A stretch of 26,977 nt of DNA from UBA1258 sp963643225 (lineage in GTDB: Bacteria > Bacillota > Clostridia > Lachnospirales > Lachnospiraceae), in contig CAVIIX010000026.1 in the NCBI GenBank assembly GCA_963643225.1, positions 1 through 26,977 of the forward strand. The letters are read 5' to 3'. A program made the position numbers and the translations under genes. Shown here one piece after another: positions 20,698 to 26,977 of this stretch. Position 1 is the stretch's first letter; the number at the start of each line of letters is the position of its first letter. The notes under the pieces were generated by a model. That model saw only the letters and a list, made by a program, of their open reading frames with translations, searched no databases and was not told where the DNA came from.

Positions 20698-23337
20698 ATG
20701 AACTATGGAAGAAAGGGCATCCATGATAAGCAGGTAGCCCTTAATGCCAAGGGCCCAAAGTGGTCCAGAAAGTTTTTGCTTATTCTGGCAGAAGCAGTAT
20801 GTGTAGCATTGCTTGCTGCAGCTGTTATTGGCGCAGCAATTGGAATCGGCGTTTTCAAGGGTATTTTATCAACCGCCCCCGATATTTCAAAAATTAACGT
20901 TACTCCAACCGGTCAGTCTTCTTTCATCTATGACAGTGACGGCAATCAGATTGAAAAGCTTGTAGCTTCCAATTCAAACAGAATTTTAGTATCAAGCGAG
21001 CAGATTTCTGATGACTTAAAGAATGCTTTTGTTGCAATCGAAGACGAACGTTTCTATACCCATAACGGTATCGATATTCAGGGTATTTTAAGAGCGGCCG
21101 TTCAGGCATTGGCACAGGGCAGGCTTGGACAGGGCGCAAGTACCATCACCCAGCAGCTTATTAAAAACAACGTCTTTACTGATTGGACCACCGAAACCAA
21201 CGCTATCGAGAAGGTAAAACGTAAAATTCAGGAACAGTACCTTGCCATCCAGTTAGAAAAAGAATACGACAAGGACTGGATTTTGACAAACTACCTTAAC
21301 ACCATTAACTTAGGCCAGAACACTCTTGGTGTACAGGCAGCAAGCTTGCGTTATTTTAACAAAAGCTGTTCTGAGCTTACGCTTTCCGAATGTGCGGTAA
21401 TTGCTTCAATTACACAGAATCCTTCAAGATACAACCCCATCGTGCATCCTGATAACAACCGTTCACGTATGAAGGACGTACTTAATAAGATGCTTGAGCT
21501 TGGCTACGTTACAGAGACAGAATACAATGCAGCCTTAGCCGATGATGTATATGCCCGTATCGAAGAAACAAATCAGATTACCAGCGAAAATGCTACCGTT
21601 ATGAGTTATTTTGCAGACGCTGTTATAGATCAGGTTAACAAAGACCTTATTGCTGCTGGCTACAGCTCCGATCAGGCTTATGCATTAATGTATTCAGGCG
21701 GTATCAGAATTTATTCCACAATGGATTCTGAAATTCAGGCTATCTGTGATGAAGAATTTGCAAATCCAGAAAACTACGGTACTGATGCAAAATATCAGTT
21801 ATCCTACCAGTTAACAATTCAGAAGGCTGACGGTACTCTTGAAAACCACTCTTCTGAAATGTTCAGAACCTATTTCAGGCAGTTTAATTCAAGCTTCAAT
21901 CTTTTATATGATACGGAAGAAGAAGCCTATGAAGCTATAGAAGAATATCAGATAGCAATGCTTGAAGAAGGCGACGAAGTACTTGCCGAAGCCGTATCCT
22001 TAGTGCCTCAGCCTCAGGTTTCTTTCACAATTGAAGACCAGGCAACAGGCCATGTGGTAGCCATGATAGGCGGCCGTGGCACAAAGGCAGCCTCCCGTAC
22101 TCTTAACAGAGCTACCCAGTCAGAGCGCCAGCCAGGTTCCTGCTTTAAGGTGCTTGCAGCCTTCGGTCCTGCAATTGATGCCTGCGGCTTTACACTTGCA
22201 GATACTTACCTTGATGCTCCCTTTAATTATTATGACGGCACACCCGTTGTAAACTGGTACGGCACTGCATACAGAGGTTATCAGAGCTTACGAGCAGGTA
22301 TTTACAATTCGCTTAACGTTATCGCGGTTAAGACCATTACTGAAATCGGACCACAGCTTGGTTACAACTATCTTATGAATTTAGGCTTTACCACATTGGT
22401 GGAGTCACAGGTAGTAGGAAATCAGATATATACCGATATCGGTCAGCCCTTAGCCCTTGGTGGCTTAACAAACGGTATTTACAACCTTGAATTAAATGCA
22501 GCCTATGCAGCAATCGCAAATGGTGGTGTTTACATAGAGCCTAAGCTTTACACCCTTATTACAGATGCTGACGGCAACATTATTTTAGATAACAGAGAAC
22601 CCGTTGCAAGAAGGGTCTTCTCTGAGCAGACTGCTTTTCTTCTCACAAGCGCCATGGAAGACTGCGTTAAGATAGGTACAGGTAGAAAGGGTCGTTTCGA
22701 CGGCATGTCAATTGCAGCCAAGACCGGTACCACCTCCGACGAAAAGGATGTCTGGTACGTAGGCTACACACCTTACTACACCGCAAGTGTATGGACAGGC
22801 TACGACACACCTACCAAGATGACCTCCAACGAGCAGTTAACCATCAAGCTTATGTTTAAGGCTGTTATGAGCAGAGTCCACGAGGACCTTCCGGATATCG
22901 GCTTTACCGTTCCTTCAGGGCTTGTAAAATGTACGGTATGTTCCGAATCAGGACTTTTACCTCGTGAAGGCTTATGCGACGGCTGCCTAAAGAGTGAATA
23001 TTTCACTCAGGATACTGTTCCTACAGAATATTGTGACGTACACTACGCAGGCCGTGTATGTGCCTACGACGGTTTAATAGCAACCGACTACTGTCCTTTC
23101 TGTACAGAAGGCGTTGTATCCTTAAAGAGAGTTGAGGATGAATCCTTATGGCAGGGCTCCACAATCCTTGCAGAGAATTCCGATCCTCTCGCTGAAGACG
23201 TAGTCATCCAGCAGGCCACCACTTCAAACTACTGCCACCACAGTTATGAATTCATAACTCAGGAAAATGCTGAAGGCATTATAGCGCAGGAATGGGCAAA
23301 TTATTACGCAAGAATCAATGCGGCCGGAGGACAGTAA
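20698..23337 (+). CDS. Class A penicillin-binding protein (PBP1A-like)
   Basis: An 879-residue bifunctional cell-wall enzyme. A cytoplasmic N-terminus and one membrane helix (about 27-52) are followed by a GT51 transglycosylase domain: catalytic Glu115 in EDERFYTHNGID, and GASTITQQLIKNN. The transpeptidase has the SxxK serine Ser481 (QPGSCFKVL), SxN at Ser538-Asn540 and KTGT from Lys675. A regular transpeptidase linker region lies about 300-450. The tail from residue 742 is cysteine-rich (nine Cys, beginning CTVC and including CDGC and CPFC) and outside the membrane; related clostridial enzymes have similar CxxSGLL...C tails. It polymerises and crosslinks peptidoglycan. It is monocistronic with its own promoter and terminator. 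Confidence 0.96.
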   Translation: MNYGRKGIHDKQVALNAKGPKWSRKFLLILAEAVCVALLAAAVIGAAIGIGVFKGILSTAPDISKINVTPTGQSSFIYDSDGNQIEKLVASNSNRILVSSEQISDDLKNAFVAIEDERFYTHNGIDIQGILRAAVQALAQGRLGQGASTITQQLIKNNVFTDWTTETNAIEKVKRKIQEQYLAIQLEKEYDKDWILTNYLNTINLGQNTLGVQAASLRYFNKSCSELTLSECAVIASITQNPSRYNPIVHPDNNRSRMKDVLNKMLELGYVTETEYNAALADDVYARIEETNQITSENATVMSYFADAVIDQVNKDLIAAGYSSDQAYALMYSGGIRIYSTMDSEIQAICDEEFANPENYGTDAKYQLSYQLTIQKADGTLENHSSEMFRTYFRQFNSSFNLLYDTEEEAYEAIEEYQIAMLEEGDEVLAEAVSLVPQPQVSFTIEDQATGHVVAMIGGRGTKAASRTLNRATQSERQPGSCFKVLAAFGPAIDACGFTLADTYLDAPFNYYDGTPVVNWYGTAYRGYQSLRAGIYNSLNVIAVKTITEIGPQLGYNYLMNLGFTTLVESQVVGNQIYTDIGQPLALGGLTNGIYNLELNAAYAAIANGGVYIEPKLYTLITDADGNIILDNREPVARRVFSEQTAFLLTSAMEDCVKIGTGRKGRFDGMSIAAKTGTTSDEKDVWYVGYTPYYTASVWTGYDTPTKMTSNEQLTIKLMFKAVMSRVHEDLPDIGFTVPSGLVKCTVCSESGLLPREGLCDGCLKSEYFTQDTVPTEYCDVHYAGRVCAYDGLIATDYCPFCTEGVVSLKRVEDESLWQGSTILAENSDPLAEDVVIQQATTSNYCHHSYEFITQENAEGIIAQEWANYYARINAAGGQ

Positions 23338-23359
23338 AAGTCATGTTTTAGGTAATTTT

Positions 23360-23395
23360 AAAGAGGATTTTGGAGTTTTCCAAAGTCCTCTTTTT
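23360..23395 (+). terminator. Terminator of the PBP gene
   Basis: AAAGAGGA / TCCTCTTT (23360-23367, 23386-23393) with an inner TTGGA/TCCAA stem, then TT at the end of a five-T run. Confidence 0.85.
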
Positions 23396-23432
23396 ACGAC
23401 AAAAATCCCTCTTTATTTTCCGCTTTTTTTCG

Positions 23433-23462
23433 TTGACAAACAGCCTTTATCTATGCTAATAT
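23433..23462 (+). promoter_or_regulatory. Promoter of tRNA-Thr
   Basis: TTGACA (23433-23438), 18-nt spacer, TAATAT (23457-23462) with an extended TGC. Confidence 0.8.
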
Positions 23463-23493
23463 ATCACTTGTGCCGAGCGTAATCTGGCAAAAT

Positions 23494-23566
23494 GCTGATG
23501 TGGCTCAGTCGGTAGAGCGTCGCCTTGGTAAGGCGGAGGTCACGGGTCCGATTCCCGTCATCAGCT
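23494..23566 (+). tRNA. tRNA-Thr (anticodon GGT)
   Basis: A 73-nt cloverleaf with acceptor GCTGATG/CATCAGC and discriminator T, D-arm with GGCTCAGTCGGTAGAGC, anticodon loop TTGGTAA (anticodon GGT) and T-arm GGGTCCGATTCCC. CCA is not encoded. Accessory DNA begins just downstream. Confidence 0.96.
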
Positions 23567-23576
23567 TTAAATGAAG

Positions 23577-23634
23577 AATCCCTTAAAATCAAGATTTCGT
23601 TGATAAAATCAAGGTTTTAAGGGATTTTCTTTTG
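23577..23634 (+). terminator. Terminator of tRNA-Thr
   Basis: AATCCCTTAAAA / TTTTAAGGGATT (23577-23588, 23615-23626) are perfect 12-nt arms with a 26-nt loop, followed by TTCTTTTG. Confidence 0.85.
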
Positions 23635-23652
23635 TTTAAAATTATTAATAGT

Positions 23653-23800
23653 ATTAGTCAATTATATTCGCAATTTGCTTCGCTGCGGCTCTGTTAAAAG
23701 CGGCACTACGTGCCCAACTAGGTACTGGGCTTGTAACAAAGCACCTCGTAGTGGAACACCCACTGCCTAAAGGCAGTGGGTGCTCTTGAGCTTTTATAAA
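23653..23800 (+). repeat. Repeat R3: full copy of dispersed family R
   Basis: It begins ATTAGTCAATTATATTCGC and ends GAGCTTTTATAAA, about 148 bp. It matches R2 and R4 almost base for base over the TTTGCTTCGCTGCGGCTCT and GGCACTACGTGCC parts and the hairpin CACCCACTGCC-TAAA-GGCAGTGGGTG. The second stem of R2 is not conserved in base pairing here (CTAGGTACTGGG faces AAAGCACCTCG). It ends 1 nt before the toxin stop codon. Confidence 0.9.
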
Positions 23801-23801
23801 T

Positions 23802-24119
23802 CTACAATCCTCTGATAATACTTAAATAATCCTGCCTCTGATCCACTACTGCATAGACAATAACCTGCTTTTTATTATCATCTATCTTATAGAATACAAG
23901 ATCCTTTTTCAAAACAAAAACCAGATACCCTTGTCTTTTTAAAACATTGTATTTCGGCTCAACGCCAATATACGGATTATCCCCCAGATTCATAATGGCT
24001 TCTTCAAGATAATCCAACTTTTCCAATGCCGCATCGTACCCAAAGTTTTCTGCAACATAGAGGATGATCTTTCGGATTAAGGAATCCGCCGTATCCGTTC
24101 GTATTACTTCGTACTTCAA
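23802..24119 (-). CDS. RelE/ParE-superfamily toxin
   Basis: A 105-residue protein with the RelE/ParE fold pattern. MKYEVIRTDTADSLIRKIILYVAEN and ALEKLDYLEEAIMNLGDNPYIGVEP are its two helices. The strands LVFVLKKDLVFYKIDDNKKQVIVYAVVDQRQDY close with the family's VVDQRQDY end. RelE-type members cut mRNA on the ribosome; ParE-type inhibit gyrase; which one cannot be told. It overlaps the antitoxin by 4 nt (ATGA), the usual order of antitoxin first. It is adjacent to repeat R3. Confidence 0.88.
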   Translation of the reverse strand: MKYEVIRTDTADSLIRKIILYVAENFGYDAALEKLDYLEEAIMNLGDNPYIGVEPKYNVLKRQGYLVFVLKKDLVFYKIDDNKKQVIVYAVVDQRQDYLSIIRGL

Positions 24120-24400
24120 GCTTTACACTCCTTAAGAAGACTCCTTAAGTCATCAAAGGTATCCTTCATCGGCGCAACCCTTCCGTACTTAACATCCTCA
24201 TCGGCTTCTGCAAGAATTTCTAATAGTTCAATCCTTGCCTTCATCCTCTTATATTCCTCATATGCAAGAGAAACTGTATCTCCCCTTCCATTTACCGTAA
24301 TAATAACTGCCTCGTTATCCTCGCGGCATTGTCTGGATATTTCGTTATAGTGATTTCGTAAATCAGCTGATGGTCTAATTACTTCCTGCTGAGCAAACAT
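24116..24400 (-). CDS. Phd/YefM-type antitoxin
   Basis: A 94-residue protein. The start is ATG 24400 with GGAGG (24409-24413) 8 nt upstream; earlier ATGs lie too close to or before this site. VIRPSADLRNHYNEISRQC (about 7-25), EAVIITVNGRGDTVSLAYEEYKRM and the acidic C-terminus (toxin-neutralising) are typical of Phd/YefM antitoxins, which bind their promoter DNA and the toxin. The promoter contains a matching inverted repeat at 24423-24451, a likely operator. It is the first gene of the pair. Confidence 0.88.
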   Translation of the reverse strand: MFAQQEVIRPSADLRNHYNEISRQCREDNEAVIITVNGRGDTVSLAYEEYKRMKARIELLEILAEADEDVKYGRVAPMKDTFDDLRSLLKECKA

Positions 24401-24422
24401 GATCATCACCTCCGTTTTTATT

Positions 24423-24459
24423 ATAGACATATTATATCGTTATACGTCTATATTTGCAA
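24423..24459 (-). promoter_or_regulatory. Promoter and operator of the toxin-antitoxin pair
   Basis: Minus-strand TTGCAA (24454-24459), 17-nt spacer, TATAAT (24431-24436). Arms ATAGACATAT (24423-24432) and ATACGTCTAT (24442-24451), 9 of 10 bases matching, flank the -10, the typical place where a Phd-type antitoxin represses its own operon. Confidence 0.75.
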
Positions 24460-24552
24460 TAATATTTGCATCCATCAAATTATTCTACCGTAATGTAATT
24501 CTGCAAGAAGTAAAAAGGAGCTGTAGCACCAGCCACAACTCTTTTCATTCAG

Positions 24553-24960
24553 TCACTTTTCAATTTGCTCCCATAATTTTTGCACATATGAAGTCAGGCA
24601 ACCCTCTACATCGTCCATACTGATTTTACCGCCAAGCTCGGCCAAAACTTTCTTTACCTTGCTTTTCTTATTATACGCAGTCTTTAACGGATTCGATTTT
24701 GAACGGATACTATCATCTTCATCCAACAACTTTCTGAAAAGCGGTGTCACCACAAAATCACACATTTCCATTCGGCATATTTCCTCATCTAAAATGCCAA
24801 CGTCTTTTACCAAGATATAAATGTCCAGCTTGCTAAACTTTGCAAACGTTCTATCCATCTCTGCCTTCGTATCATCAGGAAGCTCAGTTATATCTGTTAA
24901 CCACTTTTCATATCGTAACTTCTGTAATAATAACGGTAGTGAGTATTTATAAAAGCTCAA
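24553..24960 (-). pseudogene. Orphan gene fragment cut at its 5' side by repeat R4
   Basis: An open frame of up to 135 codons whose first codons (TTG AGC TTT TAT AAA) are the edge of repeat R4 (24946-25088), so its true start is lost. Without those codons, the remaining protein reads YSLPLLLQKLRYEKWLTD and onward, helical and charged, ending VQKLWEQIEK. I do not recognise it. It does not continue the transposase fragment on the other side of R4. It has no ribosome site or promoter of its own and is probably the remnant of a larger mobile-element gene. The gap 24461-24552 holds nothing identifiable. Confidence 0.5.
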
Positions 24961-25088
24961 GAAAACCCACTGCCTTTAGGCGGTGGGTGCTCCCCGCGAG
25001 GTGTTTTGTTACAAGCCCAGTACCTAGTTGGGCACGTAGTGCCGCTTTTAGTAGAGCCGTAGCGAAGCAAATTGCGAATATCATTGAC
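24946..25088 (-). repeat. Repeat R4: family R copy inside transposase debris
   Basis: On the minus strand it begins GTCAATGATATTCGC and ends GAGCTTTTATAAA, matching R2 and R3. It has ACCCACCGCC-TAAA-GGCAGTGGGT (one G·T pair replaces the usual A-T) followed by TTTTCTTG. Its 5' edge merges with the reading frame of an IS3-type orfA fragment (ENVNDI), and its 3' edge abuts an unrelated fragment. The ATTAG before GTCAAT in R2 and R3 is missing here, so the boundary lies at or after GTCAAT. Confidence 0.88.
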
Positions 25089-25337
25089 ATTTTCTCCGAG
25101 TTCATAGCAACGATGAATTGCATTTAATTTTACTTCTATTGGATGATTTCGTGGATGATCATGAGGATTATCAATTATTGGATGTTCTTCCCTTTGTTTA
25201 GGCGGAGTATTTTCTTCAGCAATCCATATATAAAGATTTGTACGTGAAGGATAACCTAGAATCCTAATAGTTTCAGTTGCTGACTCTGTTTGATGATATA
25301 TACGTAATGCAATATCCTTTTGTTCTTTTGAATACAT
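25077..25337 (-). pseudogene. IS3-family transposase orfA fragment
   Basis: Residues 1-87 read MYSKEQKDIALRIYHQTES, then ATETIRILGYPSRTNLYIW (HTH), then IEVKLNAIHRCYELGENVNDI. This is the start of an IS3-type OrfA helix-turn-helix protein, which binds the element ends; about the last third and all of OrfB are missing. Translation past 25077 goes into repeat R4 and makes no sense as protein. It starts 12 nt after the end of the polyvalent fragment, without a good ribosome site. It is a dead remnant. Confidence 0.75.
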
Positions 25338-25349
25338 AAAAAGTTACTT

Positions 25350-26904
25350 TCAGAGTTCTATAGAAGTCCGGAATTTTGTTCGCACCTCCAACCCAAGTCT
25401 TTCAACATCCTCTTTAAGACCTGTGTTTTCCTTTTCAAGTCTCTTAGTCTGTTTCAAAAGCTCGGCTGTGTGTTCATCTACCTTCTTTGAATATCTGATA
25501 TCATCGCTGTCTGTAGGACTTAAATTATTTACACTCTTTATTTGAGCGCTGTCAAAAGCTACATACACATTTGAAATTTCTGTGCCGCTGCCAAGTGCAT
25601 CATCAATAATATTTTTAAAGATAACACCATCATATCCTCTTAATTTTGCATACAGCGCATAATCTCTTGTTGTAGTAGGAAGTAAGTAACCATAATTATC
25701 GATTGCAACATTCGTAAATCCATCCTGGCCTTCAAAGATTTTAATAGTGATATCTTTTCCGAAAGCATCTTCCATTTCTTCTTCGGTCATGTTGTAATTT
25801 ACAGATGCATCGATATCGTCTAAGTCTTGCCATTCAAGTGAAAATGTTCCATCTTCCTTTTCACCATTGACATAAATATACTCAAACTGTTTTTCAACAT
25901 TGCCTATTGCTTCCAGCTCATCCCAATTATTGTTGTAGCCTTCTACAATCAAAGGATTTTCAAGATTAAGATAAACAGCATAGTTAGCGCTTTCTTTATT
26001 CGTTTTATCTTCGTCAATTCTATTCGGACTATAAATGTTATCTGTTCCGCTATAGGTTTTTGCAATAGAAGGACTATCGGTAAAGAAGAAGCTCATTTCA
26101 TCATCTGAATAATTGTTGTTGAATACGTTAAAGCCAGCTTCTTTAGTGCCATGATAAACCTTTACAAGTCTGCCCATATCATCCCTTGCCTTTGACTTAG
26201 CAAAGAAATTCTGCTGTCCGATGCTGAGTGTGTTGCCATCGGAGTCTACCTTTGAGGAAAGTTTGACAGAATTATTATCGTGTGATATAATCTTTGTTAA
26301 AGAAGCATCTTTCCTATAACCGCCAGCAATTGGTGCTGTGCCGTTCACTGGGTTTGATGCTTTTTTGATTCTTACAAGATTACCCTTTTCTATTTCTTTT
26401 TTAATATAATCTTCAAGACTACTTCTTCCAAAAACTGTAGCAATTTTATTAGTATCAATGAATACCTCGTTTACTTGAGCTTTTTCATTTATATAAACAG
26501 GAACATTTATAACCTCACCATCCGAATCTGTATGCTGTGATATTAACAGAAAATAGTTTTCTCTTCTTTCTGCATTATCTGCATTTTTTGTACCCCTATA
26601 GGCAAAAGTTATTTTGTCAAGGTCATTGATTACTTCAAGGAAAAGTATTTTACCTAAACCATGATAATTGATTTTTTTGTCAACTTTTAGTCCATGTGCT
26701 TTGGCTTCTTCCTCAGTAAAAATATTTTCTCTGATATGTGAGGCCTTCATTACTAAAGGATAATTATGTGTGCCTTTTTGATTAGTAATTATGGAAGGAG
26801 TAGTATCGGTCAACTGTACATCATTTCTGTATTCTTTGTTTTCAAGAACTTTATCAACTTCAATATCTGTTCCGACTTTAAGTGAATATCTAAAATTGGA
26901 CCTA
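25350..26904 (-). pseudogene. Truncated phage/ICE polyvalent protein (MuF-C-like and ADP-ribosyltransferase-like)
   Basis: The open frame runs from about 26904 with no start codon (first residues SNFRYSLKVGTD), so the N-terminus is lost, cut by the IS-like sequence at 26897. A TTG at 26813 would give 487 residues. Numbered from there, residues 45-152 (GKILFLEVINDLDKITF, VPVYINEKAQ, GNLVRIKKAS) resemble the phage MuF C-terminal domain. Residues 215-430 (LVKVYHGTKEAGFNVF, SFFFTDSPSIAKTYSG, RDYALYAKLRGYDGVIFKNI, VYVAFDSAQIKSVNN) resemble the ADP-ribosyltransferase of polyvalent proteins. RYSKKVDEHTAELLKQTKRL begins a coiled coil that stops abruptly at 25350. Such proteins enter the recipient with phage or plasmid DNA. 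This one is cut at both ends and probably inactive. Confidence 0.7.
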
Positions 26905-26977
26905 TGTCAATACTTTGGACACAAAAAGTTGAACATTTTTCTCTCTGCATAACACAAGCAGAGAGAAGTGTTGCTTA
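26897..26977. mobile_element. Probable end of an insertion sequence
   Basis: The polyvalent reading frame ends abruptly at about 26904, where TGGACCTATGTCAATACTTT begins a sequence with TTGGACACAAAAAGTTGAAC and an 8-bp inverted repeat CTCTCTGC / GCAGAGAG (26941-26948, 26958-26965). The TGG start and the context look like the terminal repeat of an IS3-type element running out of the window. No transposase is seen inside the window, so this is an inference. Confidence 0.5.

Noticed and set aside
23494..23640. tRNA-Thr as an attachment site of an integrated element
   Set aside because: Accessory DNA begins downstream, but no second copy of the tRNA 3' end and no integrase is found in the window.
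1..26977. CRISPR array
   Set aside because: No regularly spaced direct repeats with unique spacers were seen; repeats here are dispersed and palindromic.

Overview
The window is AT-rich, densely coded DNA that looks like a chromosome of a Lachnospiraceae-type clostridium (Butyrivibrio, Pseudobutyrivibrio, Lachnospira or Roseburia relatives). The reasons are low GC, strong AGGAGG ribosome sites, TTGACA/TATAAT promoters, a lysine riboswitch, a eukaryote-type HisA, a bactofilin, a cobalamin methionine synthase without reactivation domain, and clostridial-style regulators (XRE, DUF1836, YerC). The genus is inferred from protein character, not from a marker gene.

Layout. 1-2600: tRNA-Leu, a small Lachnospiraceae-type protein of unknown function, a TSUP permease and an SPFH/prohibitin-like membrane protein. 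2700-7400: an XRE regulator overlapping a stand-alone biotin ligase; an Hpt phosphotransfer protein behind a DUF1836 gene; YerC (TrpR-like); a bactofilin with a degenerate LytM-type membrane partner; a cold-shock protein. 7500-10570: a lysine-riboswitch-controlled operon dapA-dapB-hisA on the minus strand, with two palindromic repeats between the riboswitch terminator and dapA. 10630-12700: typA/bipA. 12705-16407: a two-gene signalling unit, a FIST sensor followed by an 857-residue fusion of ferredoxin, [FeFe]-hydrogenase-like, FeS, degenerate GGDEF and intact EAL domains. 16636-20563: yigZ-metF-metH, one-carbon flow into methionine. 20698-23337: a class A penicillin-binding protein. 23494: tRNA-Thr.

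From about 23640 to the right edge the DNA becomes accessory: a RelE/ParE-Phd toxin-antitoxin pair, an orphan gene fragment, an IS3-type orfA remnant joined to a dispersed repeat, a two-sided truncation of a phage or conjugative-element polyvalent protein (MuF-C-like plus ADP-ribosyltransferase-like domains), and what looks like the end of an IS at the right edge.

Two families of structured repeats run through the window. Family R (about 145 bp, four copies, one shortened) lies against gene 3' ends or inside mobile debris. Family A/B is a pair of palindromes at three sites. The most unusual coding feature is the hydrogenase-like/EAL fusion with its FIST partner: it keeps the four cysteines that bind the H-cluster in [FeFe] hydrogenases but lacks the proton-relay residues, and keeps all EAL catalytic residues. 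This suggests a redox- or gas-sensing c-di-GMP phosphodiesterase.
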